Shown here: positions 23,803-38,500 of the stretch, piece by piece | Layout: each line of letters starts with the position of its first letter | Position numbering within the stretch: the stretch's first letter is position 1 | NCBI GenBank assembly: GCA_030522415.1 | Contig: CM060127.1 | Span: 17,709,314-17,773,313, forward strand | Source: Channallabes apus | Lineage: Eukaryota; Chordata; Actinopteri; Siluriformes; Clariidae | Direction: 5' to 3' | Length of the DNA stretch: 64,000 nucleotides | Position numbers and translations under genes: made by a program | The notes under the pieces: generated by a model | What the model was told of the DNA's origin: nothing | What the model saw: only the letters and a program-made list of their open reading frames with translations | Database searches by the model: none

Positions 23803-26800
23803 AATTCGAAAACACCAGTAAGCCTACACTCATGGAGTACACAGGAGAAACTTGACAAGAACAGGAACAAAATGCAAACTCTGCATACACAAACCTGAGA
23901 TGCAGTTTCCTGTTTCTCCGGTTCTTAAAATAATCTTTTTCCATTGGTAAATCTTTTAGTTGTTTGAAATTGCTGTGTTATAATATTCTTCTTCTTCTTT
24001 GTCTTTCGGCTGTTGTGTTATAATATTAAAGTGTTATATTTCAATGGTAATAACAAATTACATTACCCCTCACTTTCTAACTCCATGGTCTTTCCTGATT
24101 TTTGTTTCTTTCTACATTGTAAAGCAATGCTGAAGGTGTCCAAAATATGCAAGAATCTCCTTCGAATAGTTTTTAACATCTAAGGAAATTGAGATCATTG
24201 TGATTTTAACAAAACAAAACAAAACAAAAACAATTGCTAACTGGAAAATTTATAACATACTGTAAAGTATTAAATAATCCCCCACAAAATTGTTTTTAGA
24301 CTGATGGTACTCATAGTAAGTGTCCTAGTGGGCCAGTATTAGGATGTAGAATAACAGGCAAACCTTTGCGACTAAACGTTTACATTTCGTGGTTTAGTTT
24401 TGTGTGTCCAAACTTTTGACTGGTACTGTATTGTATTTAATGATTGAGACTTCAAAGACATTCTTTAAATCTCTCTCTGGATAAAGGGATCTAACAAATT
24501 CCAAAAATATAAATGTAAATATACAGAAAATACAAATAAAATATAATTTAGCCCAATTCGATCCAGGATTAATACTGTATGTGTGAAAGACTGGTGTTTG
24601 ACACCAACCTCCCTATTAGCTGCTGTGATGTCAGCATTATACTCCATCAGTGTCCTGATGATCAGCATGTCCTCATCATCTCTGTGCACAATGTCCTTCT
24701 GTATCTCAGCTGCGAGGTGCAGGGTGGTCTCTCCTTTCTGTAATGCACGATTGTAACATTCAGCAATGGTGTTGCAGGATAAACCAATGAATATTATTTA
24801 GAAGGGATACATATACTTTTCACATTCTGGTAATGACCTGGTTCGCTTGACGAACACAGAGCTCTGCCTCCTTTTTACTTCTTTCACTGGTTAAATAGCT
24901 CAAGATCGATTCCACCATATGAGCATGGCAGTGACGTACGGCCACATGGAGCGGGGTCTCCTCTGCCTGAATAAATATGCAAACACAGGTATAGAATATG
25001 TTAAAAACCTTCTTTTGGTGATGTTCATATAGTCAAGTCAAGTGAAATCATTTTTATTAGGATAGAACATTTAAAACAACAGCTGTTGACCCAAAGTGCT
25101 TTTTTAGTTGAATACCTACTGTATACATACAACTGTACATAATCTCAAGTGCAAAATGCACAGGATAAAACAAAATAAGATAAGAATCGTAGCATAAGAA
25201 AATAGTACTATAAACTGACTACAATAGTCAGTAAAAGTCAGTGAGATAAATAAAAGCATGTTATAAGGACAAATAATTAAACATAAAATTGACAACAAAA
25301 ATAAGATAAAATAATTTAAAAAATTTCAAAGTCTAGTTGCAGCAATGGAAAATTCTCTATCACTTCTGGTCTATAAACGCAGGTGTGGGACTAATAGGAG
25401 CTGTTTATATATAATAGGAGCCTGCAGTTAGTGAAGTCATTAGGTAAAAGCCAGGTTTCTTTAGTAAATGTTGCAACATCACGTTTAAAACTGGAAGGGA
25501 CTATTCTGTTTGTTAGGGAGCTATTAATTATAGTGAAAATAATGGGTCATAATAAATTATAAACGTCCTTAAAAAGCCTTGATGGTACTGTATGTCATGT
25601 GGGTTTTAAGTGTACACCCATCCAAGCCAGCTAAGAGGACAACATGAACACTGAAAGTGCGTAGGTCTTGTCAATTTTATTAATAAAGAATGTAAATTAA
25701 TTCAGCGTAGTACACAGTATAAGCTGTCTGGGCACTGGTGGCTCAGTGGTAGGTGTTTCGCCTGGCATGCGAAAGGCCTGGGTTCGATTCCCAGCCAGTG
25801 CCCAAACCCCCCAGCCACTGGATGCATTGCTGGTCCCAAGCCCGGATAAAATGGGAGGGTTGCGTCAGGAAGGGCATCTGGCGTAAAAGTTGCCAAGTTA
25901 TTGTGCGGACTGGATATTCCGCTGTGGCGACCCCTGTGGCAGCCGAAAGACAAACAACGACACCACAGTATAAGCTGTTTAAGGTTATCATATAGGACTT
26001 GAAGCTTGTATTTTTTTTTATCTAGGATCTGCTCCCTATATTCATGTCTAGAAGTACAGGTGGAATCATTGAGCCAAAGTGAACTAAAAGTTGTATTTCA
26101 TTATTTCTTTATTTAATTTACTGAGCTAGTGGTGTGTGTGTGTGTGTGTGTGTGTGTCTGTGTTTCACCCCCTCCTGCTTGTTCTTTGCCAACCCTTTTG
26201 GCCATCCATGCCCTTACTCTTTATATGTATTTTATATGTAAGCACCACAGCCATTCTACTCAACATGGTCTTTTCCCTCCAAACATATTTGATCATTATT
26301 CATTTAACAATTTTGAACATTATTGCCTTCTTTCTTTACTGTTCTACAAATATTTCATAAAAAAATTGGAAAAAGTAATGTCTTTCTGTTTACTGAGCCA
26401 ATAATGCTGACCTTAAATAAACATCAGAATTAAACAATTTGCTTTAATCCTTAAAAAAAAAAGGAAAGGTAAAAGTACCAATCCTAGATTGATATCGCAA
26501 CTCTTTTAGACAATACAGTTTCTTTAGGATGTATCCCTTAACATTACCTTTTATTTTTGCCCAAGTTTGAGGACTTTGTTCAGTGCATTTCTTAAAATTA
26601 AGATTAAACTTTACAGTTTGCAGCAGAGTTGCATACCTTCGATCTCCAGGTGGGATCAGCTCCATCTTCTAATAAAGTTTTCATTGTCTGCAGACTTCCA
26701 TGACGTGCTACAACATGCATTGCAGTCTCACCATTCTTAAAAAAAAAAACAATACATAGTGGATATACAAAACAGCCAACAATAGATCTGAGATGACATA

Positions 26801-29800
26801 GCTTTTCATCAAGAAACATCCAAGCCAACCATAAGAATTTCTCAGATCCAGCTCAGAGCACACCTTTGGAAATAATTTTGATTGAGAGGCACTGGTTTGT
26901 CAGGATCTGCAAGGAATACGAGGTACTTTAGTATTAAAAGGTTTTGAGATTAGTTCTGTTTATAACCTGCCTTCGCACTTGACGCTCTGCTCCTTGTGAA
27001 CGAATTCTCAATGAACTATGCTGCGAATATTTGAAAAGATGATCAGCATGCATTTGGTCGAGCTGTGGATCCAAGTTTTGTCACCGGTAAAGATTCTCGG
27101 CGTGCAGGATGGGTCAGCCACATCCTCCGGGTGCTCCGACGATCATTATTCACAAGTTGCCAAACTGTTGTGACATTTTCAGGGGTTAAGCTTGTTGAAG
27201 GTCTTCCTGATCTTGCATCATCTTTCACTGATGTACTCCCGCTCTTGAAGTGCATGTGCCACTCAAAAGACCTTGAATGAATCATTGCAGCATGTCAAAT
27301 GTCTCTTTCACGCAGAATTTCACTTTTGCTCTTTGTACTAACTTGCAATGTCTTTTGGCACACTGACTTATGAAGGTCGGTGCTCCCTGTGTGTGTAGCC
27401 TTGTGCTGCCATTTGTTGGCTTGTTACAAAACTAGTCTCAAAACTTTTTAATACCACCTCTTACTGTATGTCGCCTGTAATTGACTAAACAGCACCATAG
27501 TGTGAAAAAGTCAAGTTTTTCTAACCTCCTGCTCTGTGTTGACCTCCGCTCCGCACTTCAACAGCATTTCTGCCACCTTCTCACCATCCTTCACCCTGGC
27601 GGCTATATGCAGGGGCATCTCCAGGGCCTGCAGAAGCAGCAGAGGAACCTTAATTGAGTTTTTAACTTGGACTACAATTTCTTAACTTATTTACCACCAT
27701 TATTTTATTGGACTTCAACGTCAAATAAATGTGTTTGGCTAAAAAAAAACATTCAATAATGTCACATTAAAATTATAATTTATGATTTTTAAACATTAAG
27801 AAATCATTTATGGCATGTGTCAGAGCATTATCCAGTGCAACTTACATTTATCTCATTACACATACAGTGTGAGCAGTTGAGGGTTAAGGGCCTTGCTTAA
27901 GGGACTAACAGTGCCAGCATGGTGGTGCTGAAGTTTGAACCTGTTACCTTCTGATCAGTAGGCAAATGACTTAACCACTGTGCCATGCCCCAATTTCACT
28001 TGCTGGCCCAAGTAATAATCATGTGTGCTATCCAATAGTATGTCTTGAAACAAAACTGACTACACTGGAACCTCGGACTACGAGTAACGCAGTTTGCGAG
28101 TGTTCCACAAGACGAGCAAAGATTTTTAATAAATCTTGAAAAACGAGCATTGTCTTGGTTTACGAGTACAGAGTATCATGTATTATGCATGCGCTTCTTG
28201 TTTTGATACCGAGCATCACGTGATCACAACTGAGCCAATGGTTTTTCTCTCTCTTGCGCTGCGGAATTGTAGGTAATCGTCTCCCCTGCTGGGTCTTAGT
28301 GCTCGTCTCTTACTGGCGTAATCAACATCCGTGCATTTGTGTACTGTTTACTATAACACTGTGACCATGTGTGTGTGTGTGTGAAACATATTTTATTTTG
28401 TGTTTGTAAGCGCGCATTGTTTATTATAACACACGTGTGTGCGCACGTATAAAGCAAGTTTCATTAGAGGCCAAAGATCCATTTTTTTTTCTCTCCCTCC
28501 CTGTATCAGCCTGTCGTGTGTGAGCGCACATACATACTTTGACACTGTGCTCCTTCACTCACGCCAACACACACGCACACACACGCGCGCACACGCGCAC
28601 ACACACGCACACGCGCACACACACACGCGCACACACACACACTTATATGCCCCTGTTTACTTTACCTTTTTTTAAAGGTAAAGTGTAGGTTAATTTGTTT
28701 ATTTTGACTTCATATTTTGTATTAATTATTTTTATGTTTACATTTTTTGGGCTGTAGAACGGATAATTTGAGTTTCCATTATTTCCTATGGGAAAATTTT
28801 ATTCGGTTTACAAGTGTTTTGGAATACGAGCCCGCTTCGGGAACGAATTATGCTCGTAATCCAAGGTTCCACTGTAGTTTCAAAAGTGGCAGTTAACATA
28901 ACTGTCACGGTGTGTGCCTGTGATGGGCGCGCACCTCAATCTATTATCACTCCTCGCTCACTTCGTAGGCTCCCTATGTAGGCAGCTCCCCTTCTGCAGG
29001 CGCACAAAGGGGTCGGGGCCATCAGGTAAGCTGGCTGGCAATTATCAAGTCTAATACCTCAGGCTTTTTCCGCATTATAAAAAAGAGCGGCATTTAGTCC
29101 GGTGTCCACCTGTGCTTAAAAGGTCAAACCCGTTACAATAATATAATTATAAATAGCCAGCTACAGTACATAGTTAACAGGTAAAGTTTACATCATAAAG
29201 GATAAAATTGTAATTGCATACTTTATGGTTGAGTTCATTTATTGGTTCATCCATTCAGTCAACATTATGCTGATACATTTAACAAGTGTTTACACTGTTT
29301 CATAAAAGTGGATGTAACTGCACACAGATATTTAACCAATCACTTTTCATAAAAAAAAGGCAGCTGTTTATGTAGGATTTTTTTGATACATCATTGGTTT
29401 CATATAGCTGCTGAAGCCATGGTTTGCAGAGAACTTACAGAGCCGATAAGAGATTTCATTGTGAAAAGTTTCAATCACGAACATTCCCAAAATATTTTCT
29501 GTAAAATGGAACTTCACACAGGCCAGTATAAACAAGTGAAGATAATGGAATACCATAACTATATTACCTAATAAAACTTTGTTAAGTGCCTGGTGAATCT
29601 GATTGGCCAATTGTGACTACATTTTTTAAAATTCTATTTAACCTTGGTCGTCACCGCTGTAGTTGTCCACTTTATCCTGTGTGCAGGGTCACGGGGGGGT
29701 CAGGAACAGAGGTCAGTAGTAATGAGTTACATTTACTCTAATACATTTACTTAAGTCACGTTTTGAAAAAAAAATTACTTCTTTGAGTAGTTTTACTGCC

Positions 29801-32800
29801 CCATATATTTTACTTTTACTTGAGTAGATTTGCGAAGAAGAAATGCTATTCTTACTCCACTACACTCGGCTACACTTGACTCGTTATTTTCCTAACCATT
29901 TATTCTACACATTATTCATTCATTCATTCAATCATTTTCTATACCGCTTTATCCTGTATTTAGGGTCGCGGGGACCTGGAGCCTATCCCAGGAGACTCAG
30001 GGCACAAGGCAGGGTACACCCTGGAAAGCGTGCCAATACATCGCAGAGCACACACACACACACACACTCATTCACACACTATGGTCAATTTTGGGAACGC
30101 CAGTTAGCCTAACCTGCATATCTTTGGACTGTGGGAGGAAACCGGAGTACCCGGAGGAAACCCACCAAACACGGGGAGAACATGCAAACTCCATGCACAC
30201 AGAGACGGGAATCGAGCCTGGCCGGGAATCGAACCCGGATCCTGGATGTGCAAGGCGACAGTGCTAACCACTACACCACATTAGATATTCTTTATTTTTG
30301 CCACAGAAATGCAGCCAGTGGATCAACCACGTGACTGTGTTTAACCAATCAGACGTAGCAACAGCAATCACATGACTCCGTTGGACACACAGACCCGAGG
30401 TGGGAATCAAACCGGGACATGCAAGGCGACAGTGCTAACCACTAAGCCACAATGTTGGCACCGACCTTGGTATATTGTTTTAACCGCCGGTATTGCTTAA
30501 ATAGTTTTAGTAAGAGAGGTGCCATTACCTTTCCTCCTCTGAGATGCACCTGTGCACCGAAGCCCAATAGGATCTGCACAACTTCAGGCTTGCAGTTTTC
30601 TGCAGCAATGTGAAGCGCCGTCAGGCCGTCTTTAGTTGTGGCATCTACATGCGCCCCATTCAGGAGTAAAGCTCGCACTACAATTGCATGACCGAACTTT
30701 GCGGCCACATGCAAACACACTGCACCTGACTGGTAATAACAACAACAACAATAATAACAGATTAGTACTGATGCAATCCATAAGTTACAAATCTATGAAG
30801 TGGAATACCTTGTTTGGCATGTGTATTGGCACGCCTTTCTTTAGCAATGACTGCACCATCTCTAGCTGACCACACTGAGAAGCGATATGCAGTAACGTGC
30901 TCCCATCCTTCACCGTGAACCATCAGAAAGATAATGTCAATAATAAAATCGTGCCACCACTAATTAATTGAAGAAAATAAAAAGTTAAAAGTTAAAAAAA
31001 AGGTTCTTTTTGACGAATGCTCCTTTTTTTGCACCACTGAGGAGCTCACTTAAAACTTAACTTAACTTTAACTTAACTCTAACTTAACTTAACTTACAGT
31101 AGCTTAACTTAAAAAAAGTTATTATTTGTAAATCAAACAGTACTTGACTACCATTTTCAACTCAGACCATCAGAGGGCATCTTTAACTGATTTTTAGCAC
31201 ACTTCTTTGCTTATCAGCACACGTACTGTACTGTACTGTACTGTTTGCATGATGCAAAAGCTCGACATTGGCTTTACACTAACTGTGAACACTTAAAGTT
31301 TGTTAAGAAATAAGTATATGCTTGGAACAGTGCCTTTTACTAAACATTTTTTTTTCTGGCAATGCTTTTGCCTTTTTCTTTTCCTGGTTTTTTAATCACA
31401 TTTTTGGATACTGGTTTCATATAAATAGTTTTTTTTAAGAATCACAATAAATAAAGAGTAAATTTAATCAGTAAGATTTTTCAATGAACACGTAAGGCAC
31501 TGATTTACCTTGGTTCTTTCGAGCACATTTGAGTTGAATAACTGAGTGAGAACATCAACAGCAGTAGTGTGACCTCGTTCAGCTGCAATGTGCAGAGGGA
31601 ATTTGTCCAGCTGATGGGGAAAGGAATCCATCATAGGGTACATGCTACATAATCTACTGGATTTCTCCAAGGAACTTTTGAAGAACACTTTGCCCCATAA
31701 GTTATTGGTGTTGATGCAATAATAATATTATCATTGATGCTTGATGTTTGAGAATGCCAGATTCAGCTCTTTTGATCTCACCTTGTCTACAATGTTAGGA
31801 TTTGCTATCCTGTAGTAGAAAAACTTCAGCATTGCCTGATCACCTTCCCAGGCTGCTATGTGAAGAGGAGTTTGCCCTTCATCCTGTGTGAATGAAGCAA
31901 TTACAGGCTGCTCAATGAACCATTTGCTGTTGTACTATTACAGCAAGCATACTCCTAAAATCCCTCTAAATGAAATTCTCCATTGTCATTCCAAAAAAAC
32001 ATATACCTGAAACATAACTTTCGTTAATCAGTTTGGTCCAGATTCAGAGCTGAATTATACGAATAGTAGAAACTTAGTTGGCATTATGAAATACTGTACA
32101 TATTTTATCCATACTGTATTTGCACATATCTGGGACTCTGGTAAGAAATAATTTATAAGTCCACAGCCTCTGTCTGACAATTTGAAGAATTTCACACTAT
32201 GTTTCTAAAAGCAGACAAGCATTTCTGGACCAATATTAAATATCATTTTACAACATGAAAAAATAAAGTGAATTGTCAAACCTTTTTCTGCACCTCAAAG
32301 TCAAAGCCTTTTCATCCCATGCTAAAGCCCTATCACCTTTATAATAATAGTTAGGATATGTACTGTTATACCTTGGGCTTTTGAGTCCTGTCTGAAACAT
32401 CACATCAATAATTTTTAGAGATTGTAAAAATGTATATAAAAAATAATATTGCCTTCTTACATTTTGGCAATCAAGGTTTCCGTTAAATTCCACCAGCACT
32501 CTGGCTATATCAACATGCCTTCTTCGGCAGCAGATGTGCAGAGCCGTGTCTCCATTTTCCTAAGGGGAGGATAGAGATTAAAAGGATTTCATTTCTTTTT
32601 CTTTTTTAACTGTAATCTGCTTTTACTCTATTTTTACATGAAATAAAAAATTTTGTAGTTTTAAATTGCTATAAAGTATGTGTTCACTTACTTGGAAATA
32701 AAACACGATTAAGTATCAAAGTGAAAAGTCCATTTCAGGAAACAACTTCATCTACCAAATAATGAATGATGCTATTAAATTAATTTCAAGTAAATACTCC

Positions 32801-34140
32801 AGTTGGGTTGTCAAAATCTGAAGAATTCTCAAATTCTTCTCTGCTTCCATAACACTTCTTAGAAATAAAAAAATTGAAAATTTGGAGTGCTGCACATCCA
32901 AATGAATAAATATAATATGTCGCCATCTCTCACTCATTGCCTATACCGCTTTATCCTGTATTCGTCGTCGTATCCAGGAGACTTGGCAGGGTACACCCTG
33001 GACAGGGTGCCAATCCATCGCAGGGTACTAATACTGTATGTTTAAGATGTAGATGTAGGCTTAAGATGTTTTCATTCAATTTTCTACAACCACCTTTATA
33101 AGTACTGTTGGCTTAGACAGAAGTACTAGTCATAGGACCGCAAGCAGCTAGAAGTAAGCTTTCTGATCATACTGATTTTAAATGGCCTTTCTGTTCCATC
33201 AAGTGCAACAGTGAAAGACAGGTGTGATTATAGATTCCGGCCTTTCATTTGAATCACATGTAGATAATATTACCAGGATAGCATTCTTTCACCTCAGAAA
33301 TATTGCCAAGATAAGAAATATATTGTCACCAAATGATGCAGAAAAACTATTTCATGCTGTTATCACCTCTAGATTGGATTATTGTAACGCCTTTCTGTCT
33401 GGTTGTTCAACAAGGTGCATAAACAAGCTTTAGTTAGTCCAGAATGCAGCAGCAAGAGAACTCACTCGAGCCAGAAGAAACGACCACATCACCCCTATCT
33501 AATCCACATTGCATTGGCTTCCTGTGAAATTTCGCATCGATTTTAAAATACTACTACTGACGAATAAAGCATTAAATGGTCTTGCACCGCAGTATCAGAG
33601 TGAACTGCTAGTGTCTTACAATCCGCAACGCCTACTTCGATCAAAGGATTCAGGCTGCTTGTCAGTACCACATATTATTAAAACTATAAGGAGGGGGCAG
33701 AGCGTTTTCTTACAAAGCCCCACAGTTATGGTATAGCCTTCCAAATAGTGTTCGGGACTCAGACACAGTCTCAGTGTTTAAGTCTAGGCTAAAAACCTAT
33801 TTATTTAGCCAAGCATTTTTATAAATAGATTTGCCATAAGGTAAAGGAGCAGATCTGGGGGACTCATGGACGTAGAGTATTATGGTGAACTGGTATGTTT
33901 AGATGCTGTCTTCCCCACTCTCATTGATCACTCAGGTTTGTTGACGGTGAGGTGATTGTTTGCTTTACATCTCAGGGAGCCCTCATGTCTGTGTTTCCTT
34001 CTGGCTCTCCCTTTTAGTTATGCTGTCATAGTTAGTCCTGCCGGAGTCCCTGCTTGCACTCTGCATAAATATACATTCACCTTATACATTGTTCGACTGT
34101 GACCATACAGTACCTAACTGCCATCTCTCCATCTCTTTTG

Positions 34141-34171
<31 letters not shown>

Positions 34172-35470
34172 CATTTTTCCTCTACCTATCTCTCTGTCGA
34201 GCTATACTGTACATGTCGCTCTTGAGCTGCCAGTGATCCGGACTCCCTCTGCCCTCTGGACCTGTCAAACCCATCCTGGAGTCCTGCTTCAGGTTGGAGA
34301 TCTCGTCGCATGGATGCCCTGTGTGGTCTGCCTGGGATGCGTGTGGTGACTGGGGATATTTTCACTTTTCCACGAAGACGGCTATTCTCGTGACCTGTGA
34401 CTTCAGTCGCTCAATAATTCAGGACTGGAGTTTCCTACAGTCTACCTGAGCATCCAGGAACAAACTGGACTTCTTTTACTTTAACACATCTCCTGTTATA
34501 CTGAACTTCCGGTCTCACATAGTATTATACAGATCAATCCCTGCTATCCGTTTTCACCCAAATGAGGTTGAGTTCCCTGTTGAGTCCGGTTCCTCTCAAG
34601 GTTTCTTCCTATTACCATCTCAGGGAGTTTTTCCTTGCCACTGTCGCCGTTGTCCTCGGCTTGCTCATCAGGGACAATCTTATCATTTTGATTCATACAC
34701 ATTTACATTTCTTACTAACTTAAATAATTCTTTTGATTGTGTAAAACTGCTTTGCGACAATGTCAATTGTTAAAAGCGCTATACAAATAAAATTTAATTG
34801 AATTGGATTGAATTAGACGAGATGGCAATGAGAGTGTGATAGCCCAGCTGTCCTTACTTTTGTCTTGGCTTTCAGCTGTGACTCCGAAAGGTCTGAGAGG
34901 AGCTCTTTGACAATTCCAACATTGCCAGCTTTGACGGCCAGCAACAGTGGAATGTATCCATCCTGAAGGTAGAAAAATCCAATGTATTCAAATCCAGTGT
35001 ATTTGATACAAAGCAAATAATTTATTTTTCTAGTGAAAAAAAAATCTTTTAAGACACTTTCAGATGAACAATTTAAGAAAAATGGAAATGACTTGTGAAT
35101 TTATGAATAAAAATTTTTATTAATTAGTTAATAATTTTTTTCCCCTCCTTGGGGCTCTGTTTATATTACCGGGTACCACATCAGATAATTTTACCTAGTT
35201 GGACTGTGACCCTCAGTCGAAGGGATGCGAGAACTCTCTTTCTCGCCTTGATACTCCCCCACACGCCCTCTCTGCTTCACACATATGCACACACACTCTC
35301 TGCTCTACACAGAAACACTGCTCTGTCGCGATTCTTTTCAAAGGTAAAGTGCAGGTTCATTTGTTTGTTTGTTTTACTTTACAGCAGTGATTTCGTTAGT
35401 GTGTCACTCACACGAGTATCATTAGCGATGTTCCTTGCTACTTTTGCTGACAAAACAGTCTTTCCGTTAA

Positions 35471-35549
<79 letters not shown>

Positions 35550-38500
35550 TTCAAATGAGAGAGGAGAAAGCTTTACTGTGTAAGATGAGAAGGGGGAGAC
35601 AGGAGGGGCTAAAAGTAAGAGTCTCCCCTTACTTTAGCTTCACACATGTATACAAACACACACACACAGCGCCTACATGCATAAATGGAAACACTTATCT
35701 GTCGGGATTTATTTTTACTTTTTTTTTTGTTAAAGTTTAGGTTAATTTGTTTTATTTTTACTTCATATTTTGTATTAATTATTTTTATGTATTTATTTTT
35801 GGGGGCTTTTTGAGTTTCCATTATTTCTTATGGGAAAATATGCTTTGATTTATGAGTGTTTTGGAATGTGAGTCCGCTTCTGGAACTAATTATACTCGTA
35901 ATCCAAGGTTCCGCTGTACTGTAAATAAAAATATACATTTACTGCAAATATTCCCACAATTCATCTGTTATTTGAACTTACCAAATCTGTTCTACATTTC
36001 AATCCATGATTACACGTTTTTAAGGGATCACAAGCGTTAGTATTAAAGCTTAAAAAGATAAAAATCCTTAAATCAAAACAGCCAGAAAAAGCTGACAGTT
36101 TTATGGAGCACTGTTTATCAATAGTGAGAGAATTTCTTTTCCTATTTTATTCAGAACAATGCAAAAGTAGACTGCTGTAAAGGCAGTGTGGAATTTACCT
36201 TATCTGGTGTAAGACGTGAATCTTTGTTGGAGAGTTCGAGCAGAGTGCGCACCACATCAAAGGAATCATCAGGTCGAGCGGCAGCGTAATGCAGAGGCAG
36301 TTGAGCATTGAGCTAGATCCAAAGAAAATAAATATATGAACAAGTCCAAACTCCAAAAATCCTCCTCCTTAAACTCCAAAACTCCTTAAACACCTTGGAA
36401 TTTCATGTTTTTCTGCATTAATTTGTCATAAATTGTGATCTGATCTTATTATAAGTCAACAGTATTGACAAGTATATTGTGCATAAAATAATAACACAAA
36501 AAATTCTGATCTTTCATGTCTTTATTACACTCATTCAACATTTTAAAATGGTAGTGGAAAAATTAAGTGAACCATTGGCATTAATAACTGGTTGTCTCCC
36601 TTTGGCAGCAATAACCTCAACCAGGTGCTTCCTGTAGCTGTGGTTCAGACCTGACCCTAACCCTAGCATCTCACTTGGGTTGATGTCTGGGCTCTGACTT
36701 GGCCACTCCACAAAGTTGATTTTGTTTTTCTGAAGCCATTCTGTGAACTTCCAGTGTTTTGGGTCATTGTCCTGTTGCTGACATAAAGACACTCACATTT
36801 TCCTGAAACATTTTTTAATACGCCTAGAAATTAATATTTTCCTATATGACTACAAGCTCGTCAGGTCCTGATACAGCAAAGCAGGCTCAAATAATGATAT
36901 TTCATCCATTATACATTATGGGTGGGATGATGCTTTCATGATGGTATTCAGTGCTCTTTCTATGACAGGCGTAGTGCTGCATGTTTGTTCCAAATTGTTC
37001 AATCTTAGTTTTGTCAGTGCACAAAACAGGCTCAGTGCACAAAACAGGCTCTTTCACAAAACTTCAGGGGTGCATCAGTGTTCTTTTTAGTAAGCAGCGG
37101 CTTCCTTTGTAGAGTCCTGCCATGGACACCCTACTTGTTCAATGTTCTACATACAGTAGTTAAACAGCCGCCTGCTCCATGGCAGGACCGTTTCCAATCC
37201 ATGATGGATTCATGACCGATTCCTACACAGACCTTGATCCCCGCGCTTTAACGCAGAGAATGAAGCCCCGCCCCATAAATGTCTTCTTGCACTGTTCTAA
37301 TAATATGTTTGCAATGCTGTATAGTCCCACCAGGGGAATCCGTGACCGCTCCAGTTAACTGCAGTTCTTGCACTGTCAACATATTTTATTGATTAAATCA
37401 AGCGTGTCATCTTAGAGATATATACAGTGCGAGAGTCTGAGTATCAGTCACTAACTCTGCTTTAATGGTCACTAACTATGCTTAAATTTCACCCAATGAA
37501 TCCCACAGCTTCGTATGTGGGAAATATCAAATGGTTAAGGCAGCTGCACTGAAGGCAGGAAAAACTCCCTAAGATACAACAATAAAGGACGTTGAGCTCT
37601 GCGATGTTGCTTCCAAGCTTGTGCTTAACAATATATGTTTAGACCAGAGAATTTCTTAACTTTGCAAACACATAATGTGTTTTTTCTCAAACCTGATTTT
37701 ACCAACTTGGCGTACAGATTCAGACAGACTGAACTTAAGAATTCACCCCTAAGCCCTCTAAACCACAAACACACACCACAACCAAAAATGTCTTCGCTTT
37801 ACACAGCGTTTAACAAAGCAGAGACACACATTAACGATAGTGTAATATTTTGTAAATGTTAGGTTGGGGGGTTACACAAAAACACATACCATTTCAAAGA
37901 ATGAAAAATAATGGCAAGATTTTGGCAAGAAGTTTTTCTCTAATCTGTCTTTAACGAAGATGATGAACAAGCCTTCCAGTCTGTGTTGTAGACGTTAGAG
38001 TAAACTCTTTGTGTCTAGGTGTACCGGGTTCACGTCTCAGCACCTGACTCCTTAGCTTTTTTGAGCTCATTCACTCAAGGATTCATATACTTTTCCCACT
38101 AGTACTATGAAGTTTATGTGGTTGTTTTCAATAAAGACATGAAATCATATTTTATGTCTATAGCACTATTTGGACTGGACTAGTTTTCCAAACGACGTTT
38201 GAGTTTGAATTTTTTTCAGACGACGTATGTCATTTCATGTCTGCATTTGGACGGGACTAACATCTCCGAGTTTATTACAGAGGTAGGAGTGTCTGTGTTT
38301 TACATGTGGGCGTTGCACAAGACCACATGTCCACATCCAAATCCTTTATTGGTGTGCAAACATGAATACTGGAGCGCTAGAGGTACAGTAGTATGGTAGC
38401 TCACGTTGACCAAAACACAAAAGAAAACGCGTTTTTGAAAAAAGAAATTCGGCAATTGGCCGAATTCAAAGACAGTTGCATTCGGACGGGATTAGATTTC

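Noticed and set aside
23589..23944. His/Thr-rich and Cys/Val-rich ORFs
   Set aside because: They are translations of the (CA)n microsatellite. The same applies to ORFs at 21524-21940, 26129-26404, 28439-28675, 35149-35740, 48003-48266, 53780-54710 and 62731-63120.
25730..25803. A functional tRNA-Ala(GGC) or tRNA-Gly gene
   Set aside because: It is the 5' head of a SINE bounded by a 15-bp target duplication, and the anticodon and body do not agree.
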